From NCBI GenBank assembly GCA_051646055.1, contig JBOFCM010000183.1, positions 1-5,298 of the forward strand: DNA of 5,298 nt. Direction: 5' to 3'. Positions within the stretch are counted from its first letter, which is position 1. Every line of letters starts with the position of its first letter. Position numbers and translations under genes: made by a program. The notes below the pieces were generated by a model. It was not told the DNA's origin and did no database searches. It saw only the letters and a list, made by a program, of their open reading frames with translations. This DNA comes from JAGNZR01 sp051646055 (GTDB lineage Bacteria > Fusobacteriota > Fusobacteriia > Fusobacteriales > Fusobacteriaceae). Of the stretch, positions 1-4,942 are shown piece by piece.

Positions 1-77
1 TTGAGAATCTCTTTTTCTATGGATTTAAGGGTTCTGTAATTTATATTTTCTTTAGCCGCTTCCAGTTCTTCTGTCAT
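1..77 (-). CDS. bioF: Probable 8-amino-7-oxononanoate synthase (BioF), N-terminus only
   Basis: The frame is open from ATG at 77 to the window edge, giving 25 residues beginning MTEELEAAKENINYRTLKSI. The run LEAAKENINYRTLKSIE resembles the N-terminal helix of BioF/Kbl-type alpha-oxoamine synthases, where a pattern like L..MKEAGVHRNLRSMD precedes the first beta strand. BioF condenses pimeloyl-ACP or pimeloyl-CoA with L-alanine to give KAPA, the substrate of BioA, so the position directly downstream of bioB-bioD-bioA fits. The gene starts 16 bases after the bioA stop. This ATG has no good Shine-Dalgarno sequence of its own. The well-placed GAGG lies before an ATG at 91 that opens a five-codon frame (MTEKK), whose TGA overlaps the ATG at 77 as ATGA. 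The product is inferred from a short weak similarity plus context; another biotin-related or unrelated protein remains possible. Confidence 0.5.
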   Translation of the reverse strand, partial: MTEELEAAKENINYRTLKSIEKEIL

Positions 78-93
78 TTTTTTTCTGTCATTT

Positions 94-1509
94 TTAAACC
101 TCGAATCCTATAAAACTTTTCTCGGAAGGGACAGGATTTAGAGTGGATTTTTTTCTAGTATTTAGAAATTCATTTATAGATTCCAAGCAAGTAGTCAGCA
201 TCAGATCTATCTCATCCTTTTGAATTATATAGGGCGGCATGAAATAAATTACATTTCCCAAAGGTCTTATTATTATCCCTTTTTCCAGCCCTATTTTATA
301 GATCTGATAAGTTGCTCTTTCAGAGGAGGGGAAATATTCTTTTGTTTTTCTATCTTTTACCAGTTCGATAGCTCCAATGAGTCCTATCTGCCTATACTCT
401 CCAATATTTTCGTGATCAGTAAAAATCTCTTTTGCTTTTTTTTCTAAATAGCTTGATTTTTCATTGATCATCTCTAATATTTTTTCATCTTTAAATATTT
501 TAAGTGTTTCAGCAGCAACTGCACACCCTAGGGGATTTCCTGAGTAACTGTGAGAATGGAGAAAAGATTTTCCCTGAAGATAATCCTCGTAAAACATATC
601 GTAGATCTCATTGGTTATAAGAGTAAGACTCATGGGAAAATATCCAGCGGTAAGTCCTTTTCCCACACACATAATATCAGGAGATATCTCTGCATGCTCT
701 AGAGCAAAAAGTTTTCCAGTTCTTCCAAATCCCACAGCAATTTCGTCAGCTATAAAATGTATACCTCTTTCATAGGTTATTTTTCTCAGTTTTTGAAGAT
801 ATTTGGGGGAATAGATTTTCATTCCTGCCGCACCTTGAACCATGGGTTCTATTATAATTCCGGCAATTTCATCACCCATTTCTAAAATGGAGTTTTCCAT
901 ATATATGAAGCACTCTGCCTCACAGTTTTTATAATTCTTATTCCACTTGCATCTGTAGCAGTGGGGACCTTGGACTTTGACAGATTCTTTTATGAGAGGT
1001 TTATATAATTCTGTAAACAGATTTACATCGGTCACTCCCAGTGCTCCAAGGGTTTCACCGTGATAGGCATTTTTTAGAGAGATGAATTTAGTTCTTTTAA
1101 AATCACCTTTTTGCTGATGGTACTGAAAAGAGATCTTCAGAGCGATCTCCACTGCTGAGGAACCGTTTTCAGAAAAGATAAGTTTTTTTAACCCTTTAGG
1201 AGCTACTGATATAAGCTCTTCTCCCAGATCTATCCCGGCCTCATGGGTAAAATTGGCAAAAATAGTATGTTCAAGCTTTGAAAGCTGACTGATAAGGGCA
1301 TTATTTATCCTTTTATTGCAATGACCAAATAGATTTACCCACCAACTTGAAACACAGTCCATATATTTTTTACCCTTTTCATCTGTAAGATAGATTCCTC
1401 TCCCCTCTTTTATCACAATTGGAGGTAATTCCTCATAGTCCTTCATCTGAGAGCAGGGATGGTAAATATATTGGAGATCCTTTTTTTGAAGTTCAGTTAA
1501 TTCTTTCAT
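94..1509 (-). CDS. bioA: 7,8-diaminopelargonate synthase (adenosylmethionine-8-amino-7-oxononanoate aminotransferase)
   Basis: PLP-dependent class III aminotransferase of biotin synthesis, converting KAPA to DAPA. Visible landmarks in 471 residues are HPCSQM (17-22), SSWW (54-57), the phosphate-cup ENGSSAVEIALK (114-125), AYHGET (148-153), ADEIAVGFGRTG (254-265), the Schiff-base lysine in VGKG (K284), HSYSGNPLGCA (320-330) and RPLG with the substrate arginine R415. W56/W57, Y149, K284 and R415 match E. coli W52/W53, Y144, K274 and R391. E. coli Y17 is replaced by C19. Four cysteines at 184, 187, 196 and 200 form a CxxC...CxxxC cluster in the mid-domain insert. The length is slightly above the usual 430-450, with about 20 extra C-terminal residues. 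The start ATG overlaps the bioD stop as ATGA and follows GAGGAG. Whether the amino donor is SAM or lysine (BioK type) cannot be decided from sequence. Confidence 0.95.
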   Translation of the reverse strand: MKELTELQKKDLQYIYHPCSQMKDYEELPPIVIKEGRGIYLTDEKGKKYMDCVSSWWVNLFGHCNKRINNALISQLSKLEHTIFANFTHEAGIDLGEELISVAPKGLKKLIFSENGSSAVEIALKISFQYHQQKGDFKRTKFISLKNAYHGETLGALGVTDVNLFTELYKPLIKESVKVQGPHCYRCKWNKNYKNCEAECFIYMENSILEMGDEIAGIIIEPMVQGAAGMKIYSPKYLQKLRKITYERGIHFIADEIAVGFGRTGKLFALEHAEISPDIMCVGKGLTAGYFPMSLTLITNEIYDMFYEDYLQGKSFLHSHSYSGNPLGCAVAAETLKIFKDEKILEMINEKSSYLEKKAKEIFTDHENIGEYRQIGLIGAIELVKDRKTKEYFPSSERATYQIYKIGLEKGIIIRPLGNVIYFMPPYIIQKDEIDLMLTTCLESINEFLNTRKKSTLNPVPSEKSFIGFEV

Positions 1510-2180
1510 ATATGCTCCTCTAACTTTTTGTTGTTTAAGAAATTTAATAAAATTTTTATATCTATTTTCTCAGTTCCTTCATCTATAATCATATGATTTT
1601 TTATTTTTCCTAAAGAAAGTATTGTCTCTATATTATCTTTTTCATAAAAATTTTTCTGAAATCTGTTAAAGACAACTCCGAGAACAGGAATTTTCATCTC
1701 TTCCAAATATTTTAAAGTAAGAAGGGTATAGTTGATAGTTCCTACCTCTGTGGAAGTGACTAAAATGACGGGAAGTCCCGATTCTTTTATAAGGTTTGAA
1801 TAGAGATATCCATCTCGGTTTAAAGGAACACAGAGTCCTCCAGCTCCCTCAATAATGGAATAACTGTGAAGTTCTTTTCTTTTTTCTATATTTTGTAGAA
1901 TCAACTGAAAATCCAGCTCTATTTTTTCTATTTCAGCTGAAATGTGAGGAGAAAGAGAAGGCTTTAACACATATGTACTCATCTTTTCATCATAGGGTAT
2001 CTGGGCTAGAGAACATACTGTTTCCACATCTGGAGATTTGCCCTTCTCTCCCCCGCTCTGAATCGGCTTATAGTAGCCGACCTCCATATTTTTTAAGGCT
2101 TTATAAAAAAGAGCTGAAACATATGTTTTCCCTATATCTGTTCCTGTCCCCGTTATAAAAAAACTATTTTTTAATTTCAA
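1506..2180 (-). CDS. bioD: ATP-dependent dethiobiotin synthetase
   Basis: Closes the ureido ring of biotin by carboxylating DAPA with CO2 and ATP in the cytosol, giving dethiobiotin. The 224-residue protein has the P-loop GTGTDIGKT (11-19), the YYKPIQSG segment with the catalytic-type lysine K38, SPHISAE (77-83), EGAGGLCVPL (111-120) containing the Mg/ATP glutamate, the VILVTSTEVGTIN strand-loop (138-150) and GVVFNRF (168-174). All of these are characteristic of BioD. I choose TTG at 2180 because AGGAGG lies at 2187-2192, six bases upstream. A longer frame from another TTG at 2204 would read through that ribosome site as protein, and no ATG is available near the P-loop. The start overlaps the last 17 bases of bioB, and the stop overlaps bioA as ATGA, implying translational coupling. 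Confidence 0.95.
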   Translation of the reverse strand: MKLKNSFFITGTGTDIGKTYVSALFYKALKNMEVGYYKPIQSGGEKGKSPDVETVCSLAQIPYDEKMSTYVLKPSLSPHISAEIEKIELDFQLILQNIEKRKELHSYSIIEGAGGLCVPLNRDGYLYSNLIKESGLPVILVTSTEVGTINYTLLTLKYLEEMKIPVLGVVFNRFQKNFYEKDNIETILSLGKIKNHMIIDEGTEKIDIKILLNFLNNKKLEEHI

Positions 2181-3162
2181 AACCTGCCTCCTTGAGGATT
2201 TCAATGTCTCTTTCTACCGTACTTCCTGTGGTAGTGAGATAGTTTCCTGTAAGAGCTCCGTTTATTCCTGCTCTCAGTCCTATTTTTTCATATTCCCCCA
2301 AGAGCTGACGTCCTCCAGCATAGCGTATAACTGCCTGTGGCAGAATAAATCTGTATATAGCCATAGTCTTCACTATCTCCTGGGGAGAAATATAATTTGC
2401 CTTTTCCAGTGCCAGAGGGGTTCCCTCTATGGGAGTGAGAATATTGATAGGAACTGAATCTGCTTGCAATTCTTTTAGTTCAAATGCCATCTCTATTCTG
2501 TCTCTTCTGCTCTCTCCCAGTCCGAAAATTCCACCGGAACAGATTTTCATTCCTGCTCTTCGGGCATTTTGGCAGGTCTCAACTCTCTCCTGGTATTGGT
2601 GGGTTGTACAGATTTCTCCATAAAAAGTTCTTGAGGTTTCTAGATTGTGATGGTATGTTTCTACTCCTGAACTTTTTAAAATTTCAGCAGTTTCATAATC
2701 TATTATTCCGTGAGATGCACAGAGATGAAGGGAAGTTATTTTTTTAAGAACTCGATAAATTTTTTCTAATTTATCTCTTTCCTCCTCATTGCTTAGGCCT
2801 TTTCCGCTTGTAACAAGAGAAAATTTATCCACAGATTTTTTCTCAATGTTTTGGGCAAGTTCCAGAATCTCCTGGCTATCCATAAGTTCATGGATGGGAG
2901 AGCCCGTATTGTAGTGGGAAGATTGGGCACAGTATCTGCAATCTTCAGAGCAGTTTCCTGATTTGGCATTCACAATAGTACAGAGATCAAATTTTTTTCC
3001 ATGAAATTTTCCCCTTATCTCATCAGCCTTTTGAAAAAGAAAATTCAACGAATCCCTATCTTTTTCAAAATCATACTCCGTAAGAAGCATGGCTTCCTCA
3101 AAATCCATATCTCCTTTCCCGTCTATAATTTTTTCAAATATATCATTTATAATTTTTTTCAT
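2164..3162 (-). CDS. bioB: Biotin synthase (radical SAM), probable Type II anaerobic form
   Basis: Radical SAM enzyme that inserts sulfur into dethiobiotin to make biotin. The radical SAM [4Fe-4S] motif CSEDCRYC lies at residues 71-78 (C71, C75, C78) of 332, preceded by the typical NAKSGN. Other family landmarks are LHLCASHG (C148), YHHNLETS, KICSGGIFGLGES (C208), NILTPIEGTPL and IRYAGGR (R280, matching E. coli R260). The E. coli auxiliary-cluster ligand C97 is replaced by S115 (context KFSLVTSGKG), and an additional cysteine C185 (EICTTH) occurs where E. coli has isoleucine; see findings. I prefer ATG at 3162 because GGAG at 3171-3174 sits eight bases away. An in-frame GTG at 3168 is only two bases from GGAG. 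It is the first gene of the operon, under a BirA-type operator. Confidence 0.97.
   Translation of the reverse strand: MKKIINDIFEKIIDGKGDMDFEEAMLLTEYDFEKDRDSLNFLFQKADEIRGKFHGKKFDLCTIVNAKSGNCSEDCRYCAQSSHYNTGSPIHELMDSQEILELAQNIEKKSVDKFSLVTSGKGLSNEEERDKLEKIYRVLKKITSLHLCASHGIIDYETAEILKSSGVETYHHNLETSRTFYGEICTTHQYQERVETCQNARRAGMKICSGGIFGLGESRRDRIEMAFELKELQADSVPINILTPIEGTPLALEKANYISPQEIVKTMAIYRFILPQAVIRYAGGRQLLGEYEKIGLRAGINGALTGNYLTTTGSTVERDIEILKEAGFEIKK
2187..2192 (-). promoter_or_regulatory. Ribosome binding site that fixes the bioD start
   Basis: AGGAGG on the minus strand inside the end of bioB, followed after six bases by TTG at 2180. It is the only strong ribosome site near the bioD N-terminus, so it selects the TTG start over the upstream TTG at 2204. 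Confidence 0.85.
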
Positions 3163-3170
3163 TTTCACTT

Positions 3171-3174
3171 CTCC
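3171..3174 (-). promoter_or_regulatory. Ribosome binding site that fixes the bioB start
   Basis: GGAG on the minus strand lies eight bases before ATG at 3162 and only two bases before an in-frame GTG at 3168. The spacing argues for the ATG. Confidence 0.75.
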
Positions 3175-3190
3175 AGTTCATAATTTTATT

Positions 3191-3223
3191 GGTAGACAAT
3201 ATAATATCAGATGAGGTCGACAA
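3191..3223. repeat. Two extra operator half-sites covering the bioB promoter
   Basis: GGTAGACAA (3191-3199) and GGTCGACAA (3215-3223) each differ from the operator's right arm GGTTGACAA (3247-3255) at a single position, the same fourth base; the match continues through a following T in all three. They lie in direct orientation with 15 bases between them, the same gap as in the inverted operator. The first covers the predicted transcription start and the second lies between the -35 and -10. They may bind more BirA, or be remnants of duplicated operators. Confidence 0.6.
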
Positions 3224-3229
3224 TGTCAA
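3201..3229 (-). promoter_or_regulatory. Biotin operon promoter
   Basis: On the minus strand a perfect -35 TTGACA (3224-3229) is separated by exactly 17 bases from TATTAT (3201-3206), a one-mismatch -10. Transcription should start near 3194, giving a short leader of about 30 bases to the bioB ATG. That leaves no room for a riboswitch. The -35 hexamer is part of the left arm of the BirA-type operator, so repressor binding would directly block RNA polymerase. Confidence 0.85.
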
Positions 3230-3255
3230 CCTATTAAAAAATTCTAGGTTGACAA
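3223..3255. promoter_or_regulatory. BirA-type biotin operator
   Basis: The sequence contains a perfect 10-base inverted repeat, TGTCAACCTA (3224-3233) and TAGGTTGACA (3245-3254). Written in the form used for BirA sites it is ATGTCAACC-N15-GGTTGACAA, close to the known bacterial consensus TTGTAAACC-N(14-16)-GGTTTACAA. It overlaps the bioB -35 element. Known BirA regulators (biotin-protein ligases with an N-terminal winged helix) bind such sites as a dimer when loaded with biotinoyl-AMP, so this operon is expected to be shut down when biotin is plentiful. The birA gene itself is not in the window. Confidence 0.88.
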
Positions 3256-3305
3256 TCTGAAAATGAGATACCTTTTTTAAAAATCTTTTCTAGATTGAAA
3301 ATTAA

Positions 3306-3314
3306 TGTTACAAT
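3306..3314 (+). promoter_or_regulatory. Possible extended -10 promoter for the dedA-yaaA unit
   Basis: TGTTACAAT fits the TG-N-TACAAT form of an extended -10 element. The region 17 bases upstream (TTTTCT, 3286-3291) is a poor -35, which extended -10 promoters can tolerate. It lies 32 bases before the dedA ATG and faces away from the biotin promoter. Confidence 0.5.
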
Positions 3315-3346
3315 TGAAAAAATGAGATAAAAATTAGGGGGTGAGT

Positions 3347-3901
3347 ATGGAAGAATTATTTTTAATTTTAGTTAATTACGGATGGATAGGGATAGCAGTA
3401 GTGGCTCTGTCAGAGGCGATATTTCTCCCTATTCCTGTGGATACTATCTCCATTCCTATATATCTTTTAAATAGGGAAAAAGCCATTCTTTATTCCATTC
3501 TCTTAATCCTGTTTTCTCTGATAGGTTCATCTGTGGGATATTACATAGGCAGAAAATTCGGGAAAAAAATTTTATTGAAGATTGCTCCGAAAAAAATGGT
3601 GGAAAAAGTGGAAAAACTTTACAGTGAGAATAGCTCAACAGCCATAATCTCTTCGGCTTTTACCCCGATTCCCTACGAGATATATGTGTTTTCAGCTGGA
3701 GTTTTCAATATCAAATTTTCAAATTTTATGCTCTATGTTCTCATAAGCAGAACTCTTAGGCATCTTCCCCAGGGGATTCTGATACAGCTTTTCGGAGAAT
3801 ATATTCTATCTCATCTGAAAAGTTACAGTATAGCTCTGCTCATACTATTTTCGGCATTTTTAATCCTAAAGATATTTCTAAAAAAATTAAAAAATAGATA
3901 G
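3347..3901 (+). CDS. DedA/VTT-family (SNARE-associated) inner membrane protein
   Basis: A 184-residue integral membrane protein. Hydrophobic segments lie at about 4-21, 46-66, 97-119, 123-146 and 160-178, with a basic tail KIFLKKLKNR. Family-type features are SEAIFLPIPVDT (22-33, the proline-rich re-entrant region with acidic E23), GSSVGYYIGRKFGKK (60-74), FTPIPYEIYVFSAGV (105-119, the second re-entrant hairpin) and the arginine-bearing SRTLRH (134-139). DedA proteins are proposed lipid scramblases/flippases or proton-dependent transporters needed for envelope integrity; the substrate here is unknown. I prefer ATG at 3347. The upstream sequence AGGGGGTGA (3336-3344) matches the anti-Shine-Dalgarno almost completely, and a possible GTG at 3341 lies inside it. 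yaaA follows after 11 bases, so the two are probably cotranscribed, divergently from the biotin operon. Confidence 0.85.
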   Translation: MEELFLILVNYGWIGIAVVALSEAIFLPIPVDTISIPIYLLNREKAILYSILLILFSLIGSSVGYYIGRKFGKKILLKIAPKKMVEKVEKLYSENSSTAIISSAFTPIPYEIYVFSAGVFNIKFSNFMLYVLISRTLRHLPQGILIQLFGEYILSHLKSYSIALLILFSAFLILKIFLKKLKNR

Positions 3902-3912
3902 AAGGAGTAGGT

Positions 3913-4635
3913 ATGAAGATAATCTTTTCACCCAGTAAGGGAATGAAATATAGAGAAATCAGAAATTTGAGAGGTAAAAAGGAGATGTTTTTTTCTGAAA
4001 AAACAGAAAAACTTCTGGAAATTTTAAAAAGCTTCTCCAGGGATGAGATAGCTCAGATAATGAAAATCAAGGGTGGATTGCTGGAAAGTACTTTCCAAAA
4101 TTACAAAAATTTTGAAACTCTCTCTTCCCATAGAGGAATAGAACTATACAGCGGAGTGAGCTATAGCCATCTAAATCCCGAAAGCTATACGGAGGAGAGT
4201 CTCGAATATATGGAGGATCATCTGAGAATCTTATCAGCTCTCTATGGGGCAATATCCCCGAAAACTCTTATCAGAGAGTACAGATTGGATATGACTATGA
4301 AAATTGGAGAATTTTCCCTCTACAGCTATTGGAAAGATGATATAGCTGAAATTTTCCAAGAGGGAGAAACAATTATAAATCTTGCCTCTGGAGAATTTTC
4401 TAAGATGCTGGAGAGAAAACGTTACCATATGGTAGATGTAGAGTTCCGACAGGTTGAAGGAGAAAAGGTTAAAAATGGGAGTACTGAAGCGAAGAAGATG
4501 AGAGGAAAGCTTCTGGATTTTATGGTGAAAAACAGGATGGAAGAGGTAGAGAAGCTAAAGAGCTTCCATGAATTGGGATATAGCTATTGTGAAGATATGT
4601 CAGGGGAGGGAAAGCTGTTTTTTATAAGAAAATAG
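3913..4635 (+). CDS. yaaA: Peroxide stress protein YaaA (DUF328/UPF0246)
   Basis: A soluble 240-residue protein, a little shorter than the usual 250-260. Family signatures are the N-terminal IIFSPSKGM (3-11, compare ISPAKT in E. coli), the ELYSGVSY strand (77-84), LSALYGAISPKTLIREYRLDM (107-127), YSYWKD (137-142), INLASGEF (155-162), VDVEF (174-178) and AKKMRG (193-198). In E. coli, YaaA is induced by OxyR and protects against hydrogen peroxide by limiting free intracellular iron, and structural work links the fold to DNA binding. That role would suit an iron-sulfur-rich anaerobe but is not shown here. The ribosome site AAGGAG (3902-3907) lies five bases before ATG. It is second in a unit with the dedA-like gene and ends before a structured region and terminator. 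Confidence 0.93.
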   Translation: MKIIFSPSKGMKYREIRNLRGKKEMFFSEKTEKLLEILKSFSRDEIAQIMKIKGGLLESTFQNYKNFETLSSHRGIELYSGVSYSHLNPESYTEESLEYMEDHLRILSALYGAISPKTLIREYRLDMTMKIGEFSLYSYWKDDIAEIFQEGETIINLASGEFSKMLERKRYHMVDVEFRQVEGEKVKNGSTEAKKMRGKLLDFMVKNRMEEVEKLKSFHELGYSYCEDMSGEGKLFFIRK

Positions 4636-4640
4636 ATATG

Positions 4641-4725
4641 ACCTCGTAAAATGCCCTATAATGCATTCCGACATCAAAAGCTTGTACTATATAGGGGTAG
4701 TTCGTTAAAATCGATTTTACGAGGT
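4641..4725 (+). repeat. 85-base long hairpin (perfect 12-bp outer stem, 7-bp inner stem)
   Basis: ACCTCGTAAAAT (4641-4652) is perfectly complementary to ATTTTACGAGGT (4714-4725). Inside this, CCCTATA (4654-4660) pairs with TATAGGG (4690-4696). The result is an outer 12-bp stem, an asymmetric bulge (1 base on the left, 17 on the right), a 7-bp inner stem and a 29-base loop. It begins five bases after the yaaA stop. No T-run follows directly, so it is not itself a terminator, but a true terminator starts 22 bases later. It could be a structured 3' UTR, a processed small RNA or a palindromic mobile element. I do not recognise it as a known RNA family. Confidence 0.7.
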
Positions 4726-4853
4726 TAAAGAAAACCAATGAAAATAAGGGTTTCCAGAGATGGAAGCTCTTTTTTTTTATTTATGAAATAGGAACGATGT
4801 AGAAAAACCCTGAAATCGGTGTTTCTTAAGAGAATTATAATGTAATACCCCTA
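4692..4853. mobile_element. Candidate MITE or IS remnant with imperfect 20-base terminal inverted repeats
   Basis: TAGGGGTAGTTCGTTAAAAT at 4692-4711 and the reverse complement of 4834-4853 (TAGGGGTATTACATTATAAT) match at 16 of 20 positions, including the first eight. The enclosed 162 bases hold no transposase or other coding frame, only a terminator hairpin. No target-site duplication is evident: the left flank ends TATA and the right flank begins CACA. The large hairpin's right arm lies inside this interval and its left arm outside, so the two interpretations compete or are nested. The inverted repeat is seen in the sequence; a mobile origin is an inference. Confidence 0.35.
4748..4778 (+). 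terminator. Intrinsic terminator downstream of yaaA
   Basis: GGGTTTCCA (4748-4756) pairs with TGGAAGCTC (4761-4769) around a GAGA tetraloop, nine pairs including two G-T wobbles, followed by nine consecutive T (4770-4778). It should end transcripts of the dedA-yaaA unit and insulate them from the next gene. Confidence 0.88.
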
Positions 4854-4862
4854 CACAAAAAA

Positions 4863-4883
4863 ACATTAGTGTTTCACTATTGT
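4863..4883. repeat. Small inverted repeat overlapping the cas6 -35
   Basis: ACATTAGTG (4863-4871) and CACTATTGT (4875-4883) form a nine-position inverted repeat with one T-T mismatch and a TTT centre. Its right end includes the first bases of the TTGTAA -35 (4880-4885). It could be a repressor operator for the following gene. On the minus strand it is followed by a T-run (4857-4863), so it could also act as a weak terminator of antisense transcripts. Confidence 0.4.
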
Positions 4884-4908
4884 AAAAAAAGTTTTTATAA
4901 GATACAAT
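4880..4908 (+). promoter_or_regulatory. Promoter for the cas6-like gene
   Basis: TTGTAA (4880-4885) and TACAAT (4903-4908) are separated by exactly 17 bases; they match 4/6 and 5/6 consensus positions. Transcription would start near 4915, about 28 bases before the GTG start. It lies downstream of the yaaA terminator, marking an independent transcription unit. Confidence 0.7.
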
Positions 4909-4931
4909 AATATTGATAATAAAATGCAAAA

Positions 4932-4937
4932 AAGGAG
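4932..4937 (+). promoter_or_regulatory. Ribosome binding site for the GTG start of cas6
   Basis: AAGGAG followed by five A residues and then GTG at 4943. This strong, well-spaced site supports GTG as the start. The ATG at 4924 lies upstream of it and is out of frame. Confidence 0.85.
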
Positions 4938-4942
4938 AAAAA

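Larger units (their letters stand above)
4636..4942. other. Gene-free boundary region between yaaA and cas6
   Basis: These 307 bases contain no supportable coding frame. From left to right they hold the 85-base hairpin (4641-4725), the yaaA terminator (4748-4778), a weak imperfect hairpin (4801-4826), the right end of a possible inverted-repeat element (4834-4853), an inverted repeat (4863-4883), the cas6 promoter and its ribosome site. No CRISPR repeats, tRNA or transposase sequence is visible. Confidence 0.75.

Noticed and set aside
220..447. 75-codon plus-strand frame inside bioA, and similar short frames opposite bioB, bioD, dedA and yaaA
   Set aside because: All are mirror frames of confidently identified genes, without ribosome sites or recognisable protein character.
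3163..3194. Riboswitch or attenuator in the bioB leader
   Set aside because: The predicted leader is only about 30 bases long, too short for a structured RNA switch.
3249..3277. Plus-strand TTGACA at 3249-3254 as a dedA -35
   Set aside because: No -10-like sequence lies 16-18 bases downstream (it reads CTTTTT); the hexamer is explained as the operator's right arm.
4657..4662. Perfect TATAAT inside the 85-base hairpin as a small RNA promoter
   Set aside because: No -35 or TG extension lies at suitable spacing, and the hexamer is largely part of the inner stem; chance in AT-rich DNA is sufficient.
4641..4730. Integron attC site
   Set aside because: The ends do not fit the RYYYAAC / GTTRRRY cores, and no integrase or cassette structure is present.
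4801..4826. Second terminator hairpin (AGAAAAACC / GGTGTTTCT)
   Set aside because: The stem has an internal mismatch and an eight-base loop, and is not followed by a T-run on either strand.
4780..4942. CRISPR repeat array or leader next to cas6
   Set aside because: No 28-37 base direct repeats with regular spacing are visible; any array would lie outside the window.
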